DNA of 64,000 nucleotides from contig NZ_CP045067.1 of NCBI RefSeq assembly GCF_016864015.1, positions 2,081,001 through 2,145,000 on the forward strand. The letters are read 5' to 3'. Below are positions 32,860 to 40,070 of this stretch, piece by piece. The position numbers were made by a program, and so were the translations under genes. This stretch comes from Lacinutrix sp. WUR7. GTDB taxonomy: Bacteria; Bacteroidota; Bacteroidia; Flavobacteriales; Flavobacteriaceae. Numbering within the stretch: the first letter of the stretch is position 1; each line of letters starts with the position of its first letter. Under the pieces are notes generated by a model. That model did not search any database and had not been told where the DNA came from. It saw nothing but the letters and a program-made list of their open reading frames with translations.

Positions 32860-32872
32860 AATACGTTTTGTC

Positions 32873-32893
32873 ATTCTGCACGTGATGCGGAAT
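32873..32893. repeat. Family C palindrome (ATTCTGCA/TGCGGAAT)
   Basis: 8-base arms around CGTGA with one G-T type mismatch, 25 bases before the E2 ATG. Confidence 0.75.
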
Positions 32894-32917
32894 CTATAAA
32901 ATAAAAGAAAAAAGACC

Positions 32918-34231
32918 ATGTCTAATTACGAATTAAAGATGCCCAAAATGGGCGAAAGTATTACAGAAGGAACCATTATTAATTGGTTAGTTGCAGAAGG
33001 AGATTCTTTTGAAGAAGGAGATATTCTTCTAGAAGTAGCTACCGATAAGGTAGATAACGAAGTGCCAGCTCCAGCAGCGGGAACATTAGTTAAAATGATG
33101 TTTCAAGCAAAAGATGTTGTTCCTGTAGGAGGAGTTATGGCTATTTTAGAAGTTTCAGAAGAAGTAAAATCTTCAGAAAAGAAAGATGTCACTCTGAGCG
33201 CAGTCGAAGAGCCTCAGAAAAAGAAAGAAGTAAAAAAGAAACGTACTGTCAGTCCGAGTGTAGCCAAAGAATCTCCATCTAACTCATTTTCAGTAAACAA
33301 CTCAAACACCTTCTTTTCGCCATTAGTAATTAAAATAGCAAAAGAGCATCACATTAGTTTTGAAGAATTAGCACGAATTCCTGCAACAGGAAACGAAGGC
33401 CGATTACGCAAAAGCGATGTGTTTCAATATATAGAAGAAGGACGACCATACAAGTTTGCTCAACCAGTAGCAGAAAAAGATCCAACAGCATATAGAATTC
33501 CCCAATTAAATTTCGATAAAGGCAAAGGAAAAGTCATCGAAATGGACAGAATGCGCCAAATGATTGCAGATCACATGGTCTATTCCAAACATACTTCGCC
33601 ACACGTTACTGCTTATGTAGAAGCAGACATGACCAATATGGTGAATTGGAGAAATGTAAATAAAGTCGCTTTTCAAGAAAAGCATGGACAACGTTTAACC
33701 TTCACGCCACTATTTGTAGAAGCCGTAGCAAAAGCGGTTAAAGATTTTCCCAACATTAATGCTTCCGTAGATGGTAATAATATTATTGTAAAGGAAGATA
33801 TAAATATTGGTATGGCAACGGCATTACCAAGCGGAAACTTAATCGTTCCTGTGGTAAAAAATGCAGATACTAAAAATTTAATAGAGATTGCCAGTATTGT
33901 AAATGGTCTAGCTGGAAAAGCTAGAGAAAACAATTTAGCAGGAGACGATATTAAAGGTAGCACGTTCACTATTTCTAACGTAGGAACTTTTGGAAGTGTG
34001 ATGGGAACGCCAATCATTAACCAGCCAGAAGTTGCCATCTTAGCATTAGGAATTATAAAAAAAAGACCAGAAGTTATCACTACTGAAAAAGGAGATGAAA
34101 TCGCTATTCGTAGTATGATGTACTTATCGCTTTCTTTCGATCATCGCGTTGTCGATGGCTTTTTAGGGGGAAGTTTTGTGCGAAGAGTTGCAGACTATTT
34201 TGAGCAATTTGATGTAGATAGAGAAATTTAA
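32918..34231 (+). CDS. 2-oxoacid dehydrogenase E2 (dihydrolipoyl acyltransferase)
   Basis: 437 aa. Lipoyl domain 1-78 with lipoylated Lys44 (EVATDKVDNEV); Lys/Glu-rich linker about 85-125; peripheral-subunit-binding domain about 128-170 (FSPLVIKIAKEH, NEGRLRKSDVFQYI); catalytic domain with His409 and Asp413 (DHRVVDG). Transfers the acyl group to CoA in a branched-chain-type complex. The linker residues 90-100 and 110-120 are encoded by two family A repeat units. It is paired with E1 downstream. The E3 subunit is not in the window. Confidence 0.93.
   Translation: MSNYELKMPKMGESITEGTIINWLVAEGDSFEEGDILLEVATDKVDNEVPAPAAGTLVKMMFQAKDVVPVGGVMAILEVSEEVKSSEKKDVTLSAVEEPQKKKEVKKKRTVSPSVAKESPSNSFSVNNSNTFFSPLVIKIAKEHHISFEELARIPATGNEGRLRKSDVFQYIEEGRPYKFAQPVAEKDPTAYRIPQLNFDKGKGKVIEMDRMRQMIADHMVYSKHTSPHVTAYVEADMTNMVNWRNVNKVAFQEKHGQRLTFTPLFVEAVAKAVKDFPNINASVDGNNIIVKEDINIGMATALPSGNLIVPVVKNADTKNLIEIASIVNGLAGKARENNLAGDDIKGSTFTISNVGTFGSVMGTPIINQPEVAILALGIIKKRPEVITTEKGDEIAIRSMMYLSLSFDHRVVDGFLGGSFVRRVADYFEQFDVDREI
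33188..33275 (+). repeat. Two family A units in frame inside the E2 gene
   Basis: Unit 1 (33188-33215) has CTCT-GAGCGCAGTCGA-AGAG. Unit 2 (33248-33275) aligns without gaps at about two thirds of positions. They are spaced exactly 60 bp and encode VTLSAVEEP and VSPSVAKES. Confidence 0.8.
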
Positions 34232-34239
34232 AAAGTACT

Positions 34240-34287
34240 GTCACTTCGAGTGATTCCGATTTTGCAAATCGGAATTGTATCGAGAAG
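34240..34287. repeat. Family B element, alternative stem
   Basis: GTCACTTCGAGTG and GTATCGAGAAG around stem ATTCCGATTTTG/CAAATCGGAAT. Confidence 0.85.
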
Positions 34288-34296
34288 CCTTTAACA

Positions 34297-34342
34297 GTTC
34301 TCGATAAAAAATTGAAAAAAAAACAATTTCACTCAAACGGAC
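34297..34342. repeat. Family B element, reversed and diverged
   Basis: GTTCTCGATA ... AATTTCACTCAAACGGAC; a head-to-head partner ten bases from the previous copy. Confidence 0.75.
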
Positions 34343-34366
34343 AAAAGTAAAAAATAACAATTTGTA

Positions 34367-34387
34367 ATTCTGCACGGAATGCAGAAT
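34367..34387. repeat. Family C palindrome (ATTCTGCA/TGCAGAAT)
   Basis: 8-bp perfect arms around CGGAA; both bases of one pair differ from the 20422 copy, preserving pairing. Confidence 0.8.
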
Positions 34388-34410
34388 CCATCAAGTAGAT
34401 TAAAAAGAGA

Positions 34411-34424
34411 ACCGCTTTCGCGGT
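34411..34424. repeat. Family C-like hairpin before the E1 start
   Basis: ACCGC-TTTC-GCGGT, ending eight bases before the ATG at 34433. Confidence 0.65.
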
Positions 34425-34432
34425 CACTAAAG

Positions 34433-36484
34433 ATGAAAAAAGACATACTAAAAAAAGGATTTTTAAAACTCTGTACAGCGAAAGCTATGACAGAATTATA
34501 CGAAGCTAATTTTAAGCAAGTTTCAAAATATGTTCATGCAACATCTCGCGGACACGAAGCGATTCAGATTGCTTTAGGAATGCAGTTATTACCTCAAGAT
34601 TATGCGTTTCCGTATTATAGAGATGATGCCATGTTATTATCGTTTGGTTTAGAACCTTATGATTTAATGTTGCAACTATTAGCTAAAAAAGACGATCCGT
34701 TTTCTGGTGGAAGAACGTACTATTCGCATCCAAGTTTAAAGGATGATGATAAGCCAAAAATTCCGCATCAATCTTCTGCAACAGGAATGCAAACTATTCC
34801 AGCAACAGGAGTTGCCATGGGGATGCAGTATAAAGAATTACAAGGATTAGATGATAAAACGCTTAAAGATTTACCTTTTGTAGTATGTTCTTTAGGAGAT
34901 GCTTCCGTTACCGAAGGGGAAATCGCAGAAGCTTTCCAAATGGCAGCTTTAAAGCAAATGCCAATCTTATATCTAGTACAAGATAACGGTTGGGATATTT
35001 CAGCAAATGCAGCAGAAACAAGAGCGCAAAATGCTTTTGAGTATGCACAAGGATTTAAAGGTTTAGAGGCTATTTCTATTGATGGTGCCAATTTTACGGA
35101 AAGCTATGAAGCTGTTGAAAAAGTAATAGAAACTATTCGTAAAGAAAGAAGACCATTTTTGGTGCATGCTAAAGTACCGTTATTAAATCACCATACTTCT
35201 GGTGTAAGAATGGAATGGTATCGCGATGATTTAGAAGAAGCACGTTCTCGTGATCCGTATCCAGTTTTAAAGCAACAATTAGTAGCAGCTGGGTTTACGG
35301 AAATAGAAATTGAAACTATAGAAAATTCCGCGAAAGCGAAAGTACAAGCAGACTTCGAAAAAGCATTATTAGCCGAAGATCCGAAACCAGAAGATTTATT
35401 TACAAACGATTTTGTACCAACACCAATTACCGAAGAAAAGGGAACTCGAGCGCCAGAAGGAGCAGATAAAGTAGTGATGGTGGATTGTGCTTTATTTGCC
35501 GTAGAAGAACTGATGAAAAAGCATAAAGAATGCTTGTTGTACGGACAAGATGTAGGAGGGAGACTTGGAGGTGTTTTTAGAGAAGCTGCAACCTTAGCGC
35601 AAAAATTTGGAGACGATCGCGTTTTTAATACCGCAATTCAAGAAGCATTTATTGTTGGATCTACTGTGGGTATGAGTGCGGTTGGATTGAAACCAATTGT
35701 TGAGGTGCAGTTTGCCGATTATATTTGGCCTGGACTAAATCAATTATTTACAGAAGTAAGTAGAAGTTGTTATTTATCTAACGGAAAATGGCCCGTAAGT
35801 ATGATTCTTAGAGTGCCAATTGGTGCTTATGGAAGTGGAGGACCTTATCATTCGTCTTCCGTAGAAAGTGTGATTACTAATATTCGTGGTATTAAAATAG
35901 CGTATCCAAGTAATGGCGCCGATTTAAAAGGTTTGATGAAAGCGGCATATTATGATCCAAACCCTGTAGTGATTTTAGAACATAAAGGGTTGTATTGGTC
36001 TAAAGTTCCAGGAACGCAAGGTGCAACATCTGTGGAACCAAGTGAAGATTATGTATTGCCTTTTGGTAAAGCGTGGGTTTTACAAGAAATTTGGAAACAA
36101 GAAAATGTAGAAACATTAACCATTGTTACTTACGGAATGGGCGTGCATTGGGCAATGAATGCATCTGAAGAATTAGGAATGCAGGACCAAATTGAAGTAA
36201 TTGATTTACGAACATTGTTTCCTCTGGATGAAGATACCATAATGAAATCGGTGAAGAAAACAGGGAAATGTCTAGTGGTAACTGAAGAACCTTCTAATAA
36301 TAGTTTTGCAAGAGCCTTGTCTGGAAAGATACAAGAAGAATGTTTTAAGTATTTAGATGCGCCAGTAATGACCATTGGTAGTGAGAATATGCCAGCAATT
36401 CCTTTAAATGCAACTTTAGAGCAAACCATGATTCCTTCTACTGAAAAAGTAAAGGTTAAAATAAATACATTAATCAATTATTAA
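34433..36484 (+). CDS. 2-oxoacid dehydrogenase E1, alpha-beta fusion
   Basis: 683 aa from ATG 34433; the in-frame ATG at 34379 lies in a repeat palindrome and is rejected. The alpha part (about 1-330) has the thiamine diphosphate motif GDASVTEGE ... LVQDNGWDIS and the heterotetramer-type signature SRGHEAIQIALG. The beta part (about 345-683) has YGQDVGGRLGGVFR and a C-terminal transketolase-like domain. Fused E1 of this form is common in Bacteroidetes. Branched-chain 2-oxoacids are the default substrate; phenylpyruvate is a context-based alternative. Confidence 0.9.
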   Translation: MKKDILKKGFLKLCTAKAMTELYEANFKQVSKYVHATSRGHEAIQIALGMQLLPQDYAFPYYRDDAMLLSFGLEPYDLMLQLLAKKDDPFSGGRTYYSHPSLKDDDKPKIPHQSSATGMQTIPATGVAMGMQYKELQGLDDKTLKDLPFVVCSLGDASVTEGEIAEAFQMAALKQMPILYLVQDNGWDISANAAETRAQNAFEYAQGFKGLEAISIDGANFTESYEAVEKVIETIRKERRPFLVHAKVPLLNHHTSGVRMEWYRDDLEEARSRDPYPVLKQQLVAAGFTEIEIETIENSAKAKVQADFEKALLAEDPKPEDLFTNDFVPTPITEEKGTRAPEGADKVVMVDCALFAVEELMKKHKECLLYGQDVGGRLGGVFREAATLAQKFGDDRVFNTAIQEAFIVGSTVGMSAVGLKPIVEVQFADYIWPGLNQLFTEVSRSCYLSNGKWPVSMILRVPIGAYGSGGPYHSSSVESVITNIRGIKIAYPSNGADLKGLMKAAYYDPNPVVILEHKGLYWSKVPGTQGATSVEPSEDYVLPFGKAWVLQEIWKQENVETLTIVTYGMGVHWAMNASEELGMQDQIEVIDLRTLFPLDEDTIMKSVKKTGKCLVVTEEPSNNSFARALSGKIQEECFKYLDAPVMTIGSENMPAIPLNATLEQTMIPSTEKVKVKINTLINY

Positions 36485-36561
36485 AAAGGTATAAATTAAA
36501 TGTATTCTGATTTTCAATTTATTTTGTATATTGAACTCTTAAATTAATAATTAAATAAAAT

Positions 36562-36918
36562 ATGAAAAAGTACATCTCACTTTTAAGCTTAATCGCTATA
36601 TTTTTTGTTGGTATGCAACAAACACAAGCACAGAATGCTAGAGCAACTGCGTCAGACGTTCCTGAAGTTAAAGCTAAACAGCAAACGTATGAGTTACATC
36701 AATTAGTCACATTATCTGGAGAGCAGCAAAGTGCTACTTTTAAAGTGTTTGTTGATCAAAATCAAAACTTAAACGGTTTAGCTGGAAATGATGATATTGC
36801 TAGCGTACAAGAAGCAAAGATGTTTTTACAAGAAAAAACACTAGCTAAATTGAAAGAGATATTAACAGAAAAACAAATGCAAGCTTATTTAAAAGACTTA
36901 GAAGCGTCTAAAAAATAG
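36562..36918 (+). CDS. Small exported helical protein
   Basis: 118 aa. Signal peptide MKKYISLLSLIAIFFVGMQQTQAQ. The mature part is helical, ending LKEILTEKQMQAYLKDLEASKK, a pattern similar to Spy/CpxP-like or DUF-type LTxxQ proteins of flavobacteria (AKLKEILTEKQMQAY). Probably periplasmic. No function can be assigned. A terminator follows directly. Confidence 0.75.
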   Translation: MKKYISLLSLIAIFFVGMQQTQAQNARATASDVPEVKAKQQTYELHQLVTLSGEQQSATFKVFVDQNQNLNGLAGNDDIASVQEAKMFLQEKTLAKLKEILTEKQMQAYLKDLEASKK

Positions 36919-36939
36919 TTTGTTTTAATAATTGAAATA

Positions 36940-36972
36940 AAAAAGCCGCTCTATATCTAGAGTGGCTTTTTT
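36940..36972. terminator. Bidirectional terminator
   Basis: AAAAAGCCGCTCT and AGAGTGGCTTTTT pair (one G-T) around ATATCT, between two convergent genes. Confidence 0.8.
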
Positions 36973-36977
36973 ATTTA

Positions 36978-37511
36978 TTATTGTTGTAAACCTGGAGGAT
37001 ATTTTTCCATGATTTTGGCAACAAATTCTTGTATTCGTTCTTCTTTTTTGTTTTGCGATAGATAGCCAGTTCCTTGTCCTTGCCACACTAATTCTTTTTT
37101 ACTAGCATCGATTAAGTCAATATAAAGTATGCCTTCGGTAGAAGTGGTTACTGTATTGTAATTATTCCAGTACCAAGGACTCCATCCCCAACCATAACCA
37201 TAACGCCCATAGCCGTTGTTATAGACGTTTACTTTTTCTCTAGATTTTGTAAAAATACTAACTAGCAAATCTGGGTTTTCCGATTTAGTAAAACCTTTCG
37301 CTAATAATTCTGTTTCAATAGCACGTAAAATTCTACGTTTGTCTAGATCATTAATTTCTGCTTTGTCAATGCCTGTTTTGTAGAAAGCAAAGGTTTTAAA
37401 ATCATTGAAATTTGCTTGTTTGTCATAATCTGTTGCAACTCTAACCGAACTGCAAGAGGTAGTCACTACAAATAAAAGTAGCAAGGATGTGATGGTAAAT
37501 AGATTTTTCAT
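36978..37511 (-). CDS. DUF4136 lipoprotein
   Basis: 177 aa. Lipobox LLLLFVVTTSC, Cys at 20. The body has VRVATDYDKQANFNDFKTFAFYKTG, the hallmark of DUF4136, a Tyr/Gly/Trp-rich loop (YGRYGYGWGWSPWYW), and GILYIDLIDASKKELVWQGQGTG. DUF4136 proteins are periplasmic or outer membrane lipoproteins with no known function. It is 20 bases downstream of hutU on the same strand. Confidence 0.9.
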   Translation of the reverse strand: MKNLFTITSLLLLFVVTTSCSSVRVATDYDKQANFNDFKTFAFYKTGIDKAEINDLDKRRILRAIETELLAKGFTKSENPDLLVSIFTKSREKVNVYNNGYGRYGYGWGWSPWYWNNYNTVTTSTEGILYIDLIDASKKELVWQGQGTGYLSQNKKEERIQEFVAKIMEKYPPGLQQ

Positions 37512-37531
37512 AAGAGCTTTTTTTAATTTGA

Positions 37532-39511
37532 CTAATTCAATAAAGCATCGTCTACATGATTAGGAAGTGTAACTTTTAAGTTTGGTTCTACTTCCATTGC
37601 TCGTTTAATAGCAAATTCTGCTCCTGAATTTCGTGCCCAACTTCGTCTTGAAATTCCGTTGTTTACGTCCCAGAACAGCATGGATTTTAAACGTTTAGAT
37701 GCTTCTGTACTACCATCAAGAACCATACCAAATCCGCCATTTATAACTTCGCCCCAGCCAACACCACCACCATTGTGAATGCTTACCCAAGTTGCTCCTC
37801 TAAAGCTATCTCCAATCACATTTTGTATCGCCATATCTGCTGTAAATCGGGAGCCATCATAAATGTTACTTGTTTCTCTATATGGTGAATCTGTTCCAGA
37901 AACATCATGATGATCACGACCTAAAACGACATAACCTATTTCTTCTTTAGCAATAGCATCATTAAAAGCTTGTGCAATTTTCATGCGTCCTTCTGCATCT
38001 GCATAAAGTATTCTTGCTTGTGAGCCTACCACTAATTTGTTTTCTTGTGCACCTTTAATCCATTGGATGTTATCTGCCATTTGTTGTTGAATTTCTTCTG
38101 GCGAATTCTTTTTTATTTCCTCTAGCACCGAACAAGCAATAGCGTCTGTTTTTGCTAAATCTTCGGGTTTCCCAGAAGCGCAAACCCAACGAAATGGTCC
38201 AAAACCATAATCGAAACACATAGGTCCCATGATATCTTGCACGTAACTTGGGTATCTAAAGTCGATGCCATTTTCTGCCATAATATCAGCTCCAGCGCGT
38301 GAAGCTTCTAAAAGAAAAGCATTTCCATAATCAAAGAAATAAGTCCCTTTTGCAGTGTGTTTATTTATTGCTTCTGTATGGCGACAAAGTGTTTTTTGGA
38401 CTTCTATTTTAAACTGTTCCGGATTATTAGACATCATTTCATTGGCATCTTCAAAAGAAATATCTACAGGATAGTAACCTCCTGCCCACGGATTATGAAG
38501 TGATGTTTGATCGCTTCCTAAATCGATATGAATGTTTGCTTCATCAAATTTCTCCCAGACATCTACAATGTTTCCTAAGTATGCTATGGAAACGGTTTCT
38601 TTTTCGGCTTTCGCTTTATTAACACGAGTAACTAGTTCGTCTAAATCGGTGATTTTTTCGTCTATCCAACCTTGACCTAATCGTACTTGTGTGATTTTAG
38701 GATTCACTTCTGCACAAACGGTAATACAGCCAGCAATGTTTCCTGCCTTTGGTTGCGCACCAGACATGCCTCCTAAACCTGAGGTTACAAAAAGATTTCC
38801 TTGTGGTTCCTTTTTTATTTTTCTAAAACCATTTAAAACGGTAATTGTCGTTCCGTGTACAATTCCTTGCGGTCCAATATACATGAAACTTCCAGCAGTC
38901 ATTTGTCCGTATTGCGTAACACCAAGTGCATTAAATTTTTCCCAATCATCCGGTTTAGAATAATTAGGAATCATCATTCCGTTAGTCACTACAACACGTG
39001 GTGCATTTTTATGACTAGGAAATAATCCCATAGGATGGCCAGAGTACATAGCTAGTGTTTGCTCGTCATTCATTTCTGCCAAATACTTCATGGTTAATCG
39101 GTATTGAGCCCAATTAGAAAATACAGCGCCATTACCTCCATAGGTAATTAATTCGTGAGGATGTTGTGCAACGGCATAATCTAAATTATTCTGAATCATC
39201 AACATAATAGCCGCAGCTTGCTTTGTTTGAGCAGGATATTCCTCTATAGGTCTAGCGTACATTTTGTAATCTGGACGCAGACGATACATGTAAATTCTTC
39301 CGTAGGTTTCTAATTCATTTTTAAACTCAGGAAGTAATTCTGCATGATGTTTTTTATTAAAATAACGTAGCGCATTACGAAGTGCTAGTTTTTTTTCTTC
39401 CGCAGATAAAATAGCTTTGCGCTTTGGTGCATGATTTATATCTGCTTCGTATGCTTTTGGCTGTGGTAATATTTCTGGAATGCCTTCTAATATTTGATTT
39501 TTGAATGTCAT
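37532..39511 (-). CDS. hutU: Urocanate hydratase
   Basis: 659 aa, the long form seen in Bacteroidetes (about 660-670 aa; E. coli-type relatives are about 555). NAD-binding and active-site segments are recognisable: YGGNGAVFSNWAQYRLT, GLGGMSGAQPKAGNIAG, HHDVSGTDSPYRETSN and GGGVGWGEVINGGFGM. It hydrates urocanate to imidazolone propionate in histidine degradation. The other hut genes (hutH, hutI) are not in the window. A 57-aa Cys-rich gene lies 14 bases upstream and is probably in the same transcript. Confidence 0.95.
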   Translation of the reverse strand: MTFKNQILEGIPEILPQPKAYEADINHAPKRKAILSAEEKKLALRNALRYFNKKHHAELLPEFKNELETYGRIYMYRLRPDYKMYARPIEEYPAQTKQAAAIMLMIQNNLDYAVAQHPHELITYGGNGAVFSNWAQYRLTMKYLAEMNDEQTLAMYSGHPMGLFPSHKNAPRVVVTNGMMIPNYSKPDDWEKFNALGVTQYGQMTAGSFMYIGPQGIVHGTTITVLNGFRKIKKEPQGNLFVTSGLGGMSGAQPKAGNIAGCITVCAEVNPKITQVRLGQGWIDEKITDLDELVTRVNKAKAEKETVSIAYLGNIVDVWEKFDEANIHIDLGSDQTSLHNPWAGGYYPVDISFEDANEMMSNNPEQFKIEVQKTLCRHTEAINKHTAKGTYFFDYGNAFLLEASRAGADIMAENGIDFRYPSYVQDIMGPMCFDYGFGPFRWVCASGKPEDLAKTDAIACSVLEEIKKNSPEEIQQQMADNIQWIKGAQENKLVVGSQARILYADAEGRMKIAQAFNDAIAKEEIGYVVLGRDHHDVSGTDSPYRETSNIYDGSRFTADMAIQNVIGDSFRGATWVSIHNGGGVGWGEVINGGFGMVLDGSTEASKRLKSMLFWDVNNGISRRSWARNSGAEFAIKRAMEVEPNLKVTLPNHVDDALLN

Positions 39512-39525
39512 AATGGTAACCGGCT

Positions 39526-39699
39526 TTACTTTTTTTTTATTGTTTTTCGTGAAGTCGAAGCGTTAAAACCGTAAGGACAATGTCTGCAACCACTTTCGCA
39601 ACAGTATCCACGTTTTAAATGGTATTGCTCTGTGAAACACTTGTAACCTTCGGGTGTTAGGTAGTAGTCGCCTTCTTCAAGAGGTATAAATTTCTTCAT
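39526..39699 (-). CDS. DUF5522-like 57-aa Cys-rich protein
   Basis: 57 aa, missed by length cut-offs. Sequence begins MKKFIPLEEGDYYLTPEGYK and contains the Cys motif GYCCESGCRHCPYGF (four Cys in CC-x3-C-x2-C), likely a metal or Fe-S site. I recall this as DUF5522, short proteins of unknown function in Bacteroidetes. It is upstream of hutU by 14 bases. A -7 box ends four bases before its ATG. Confidence 0.85.
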   Translation of the reverse strand: MKKFIPLEEGDYYLTPEGYKCFTEQYHLKRGYCCESGCRHCPYGFNASTSRKTIKKK

Positions 39700-39703
39700 A
39701 TCA

Positions 39704-39711
39704 CAAATATA
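39704..39711 (-). promoter_or_regulatory. -7 box (TATATTTG) four bases before the DUF5522 start
   Basis: CAAATATA on the plus strand; exact TAnnTTTG on the minus strand with N4 to the ATG. Probably drives the DUF5522-hutU transcript, leaderless. Confidence 0.5.
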
Positions 39712-39746
39712 ATGTAATTTGGATTGATTTTTGAATGGTATAAAAT

Positions 39747-40070
39747 ATGATTTTTATTTCTAAATATTTAGTTCCTAAAGGGTACACGGGAATTTCTATT
39801 TTTCCTTTTGTGTTTCTAAAATATAGAAGTTTAAAGCGGAATAAAACATTAATTAACCATGAGCAAATTCATTTAAGACAACAATTAGAGTTGTTTATTA
39901 TTTCTTTTTATTTCTTGTATTTTTTAGAGTTTTTGGTTCGATGGATTTCGTGTAGAAATTGGGAGGAAGCGTATAGAAATATTTCATTTGAAAGAGAAGC
40001 TTATATAAATGAAAAAGACCTTAATTATTTAAAATCAAGGTCTTTTTGGAATTTTGTAAAGTATTATTAA
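39747..40070 (+). CDS. Small HEXXH-motif membrane-associated protein
   Basis: 107 aa. Contains INHEQIHLRQQLELF with an exact HEXXH zinc-protease motif (HEQIH, about residues 38-42) followed by a hydrophobic segment (LFIISFYFLYFLEFLVRW). The C-terminal part has a second acidic/aromatic stretch (FEREAYINEKDLNYL), which could supply a third ligand. Membrane-associated mini metallopeptidase-like proteins of this size occur in flavobacteria; activity is unproven. Its end overlaps the convergent T9SS gene by four bases. Confidence 0.75.
   Translation: MIFISKYLVPKGYTGISIFPFVFLKYRSLKRNKTLINHEQIHLRQQLELFIISFYFLYFLEFLVRWISCRNWEEAYRNISFEREAYINEKDLNYLKSRSFWNFVKYY
40012..40046. terminator. Hairpin inside the HEXXH gene, terminator for the opposing gene
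   Basis: AAAAAGACCTT and AAGGTCTTTTT arms around a 14-base loop. It lies within the last codons of the plus-strand gene and 21 bases past the stop of the 1579-aa minus-strand gene, so it can end that transcript. Confidence 0.6.

Noticed and set aside
20244-34432. Repeats of the paa locus as a CRISPR array
   Set aside because: Units are dispersed singly between genes, vary in length and lack regular spacers and cas genes.
34379-34432. N-terminal extension of E1
   Set aside because: The 18 residues are encoded by a repeat palindrome and hairpin; the family start is the ATG at 34433.
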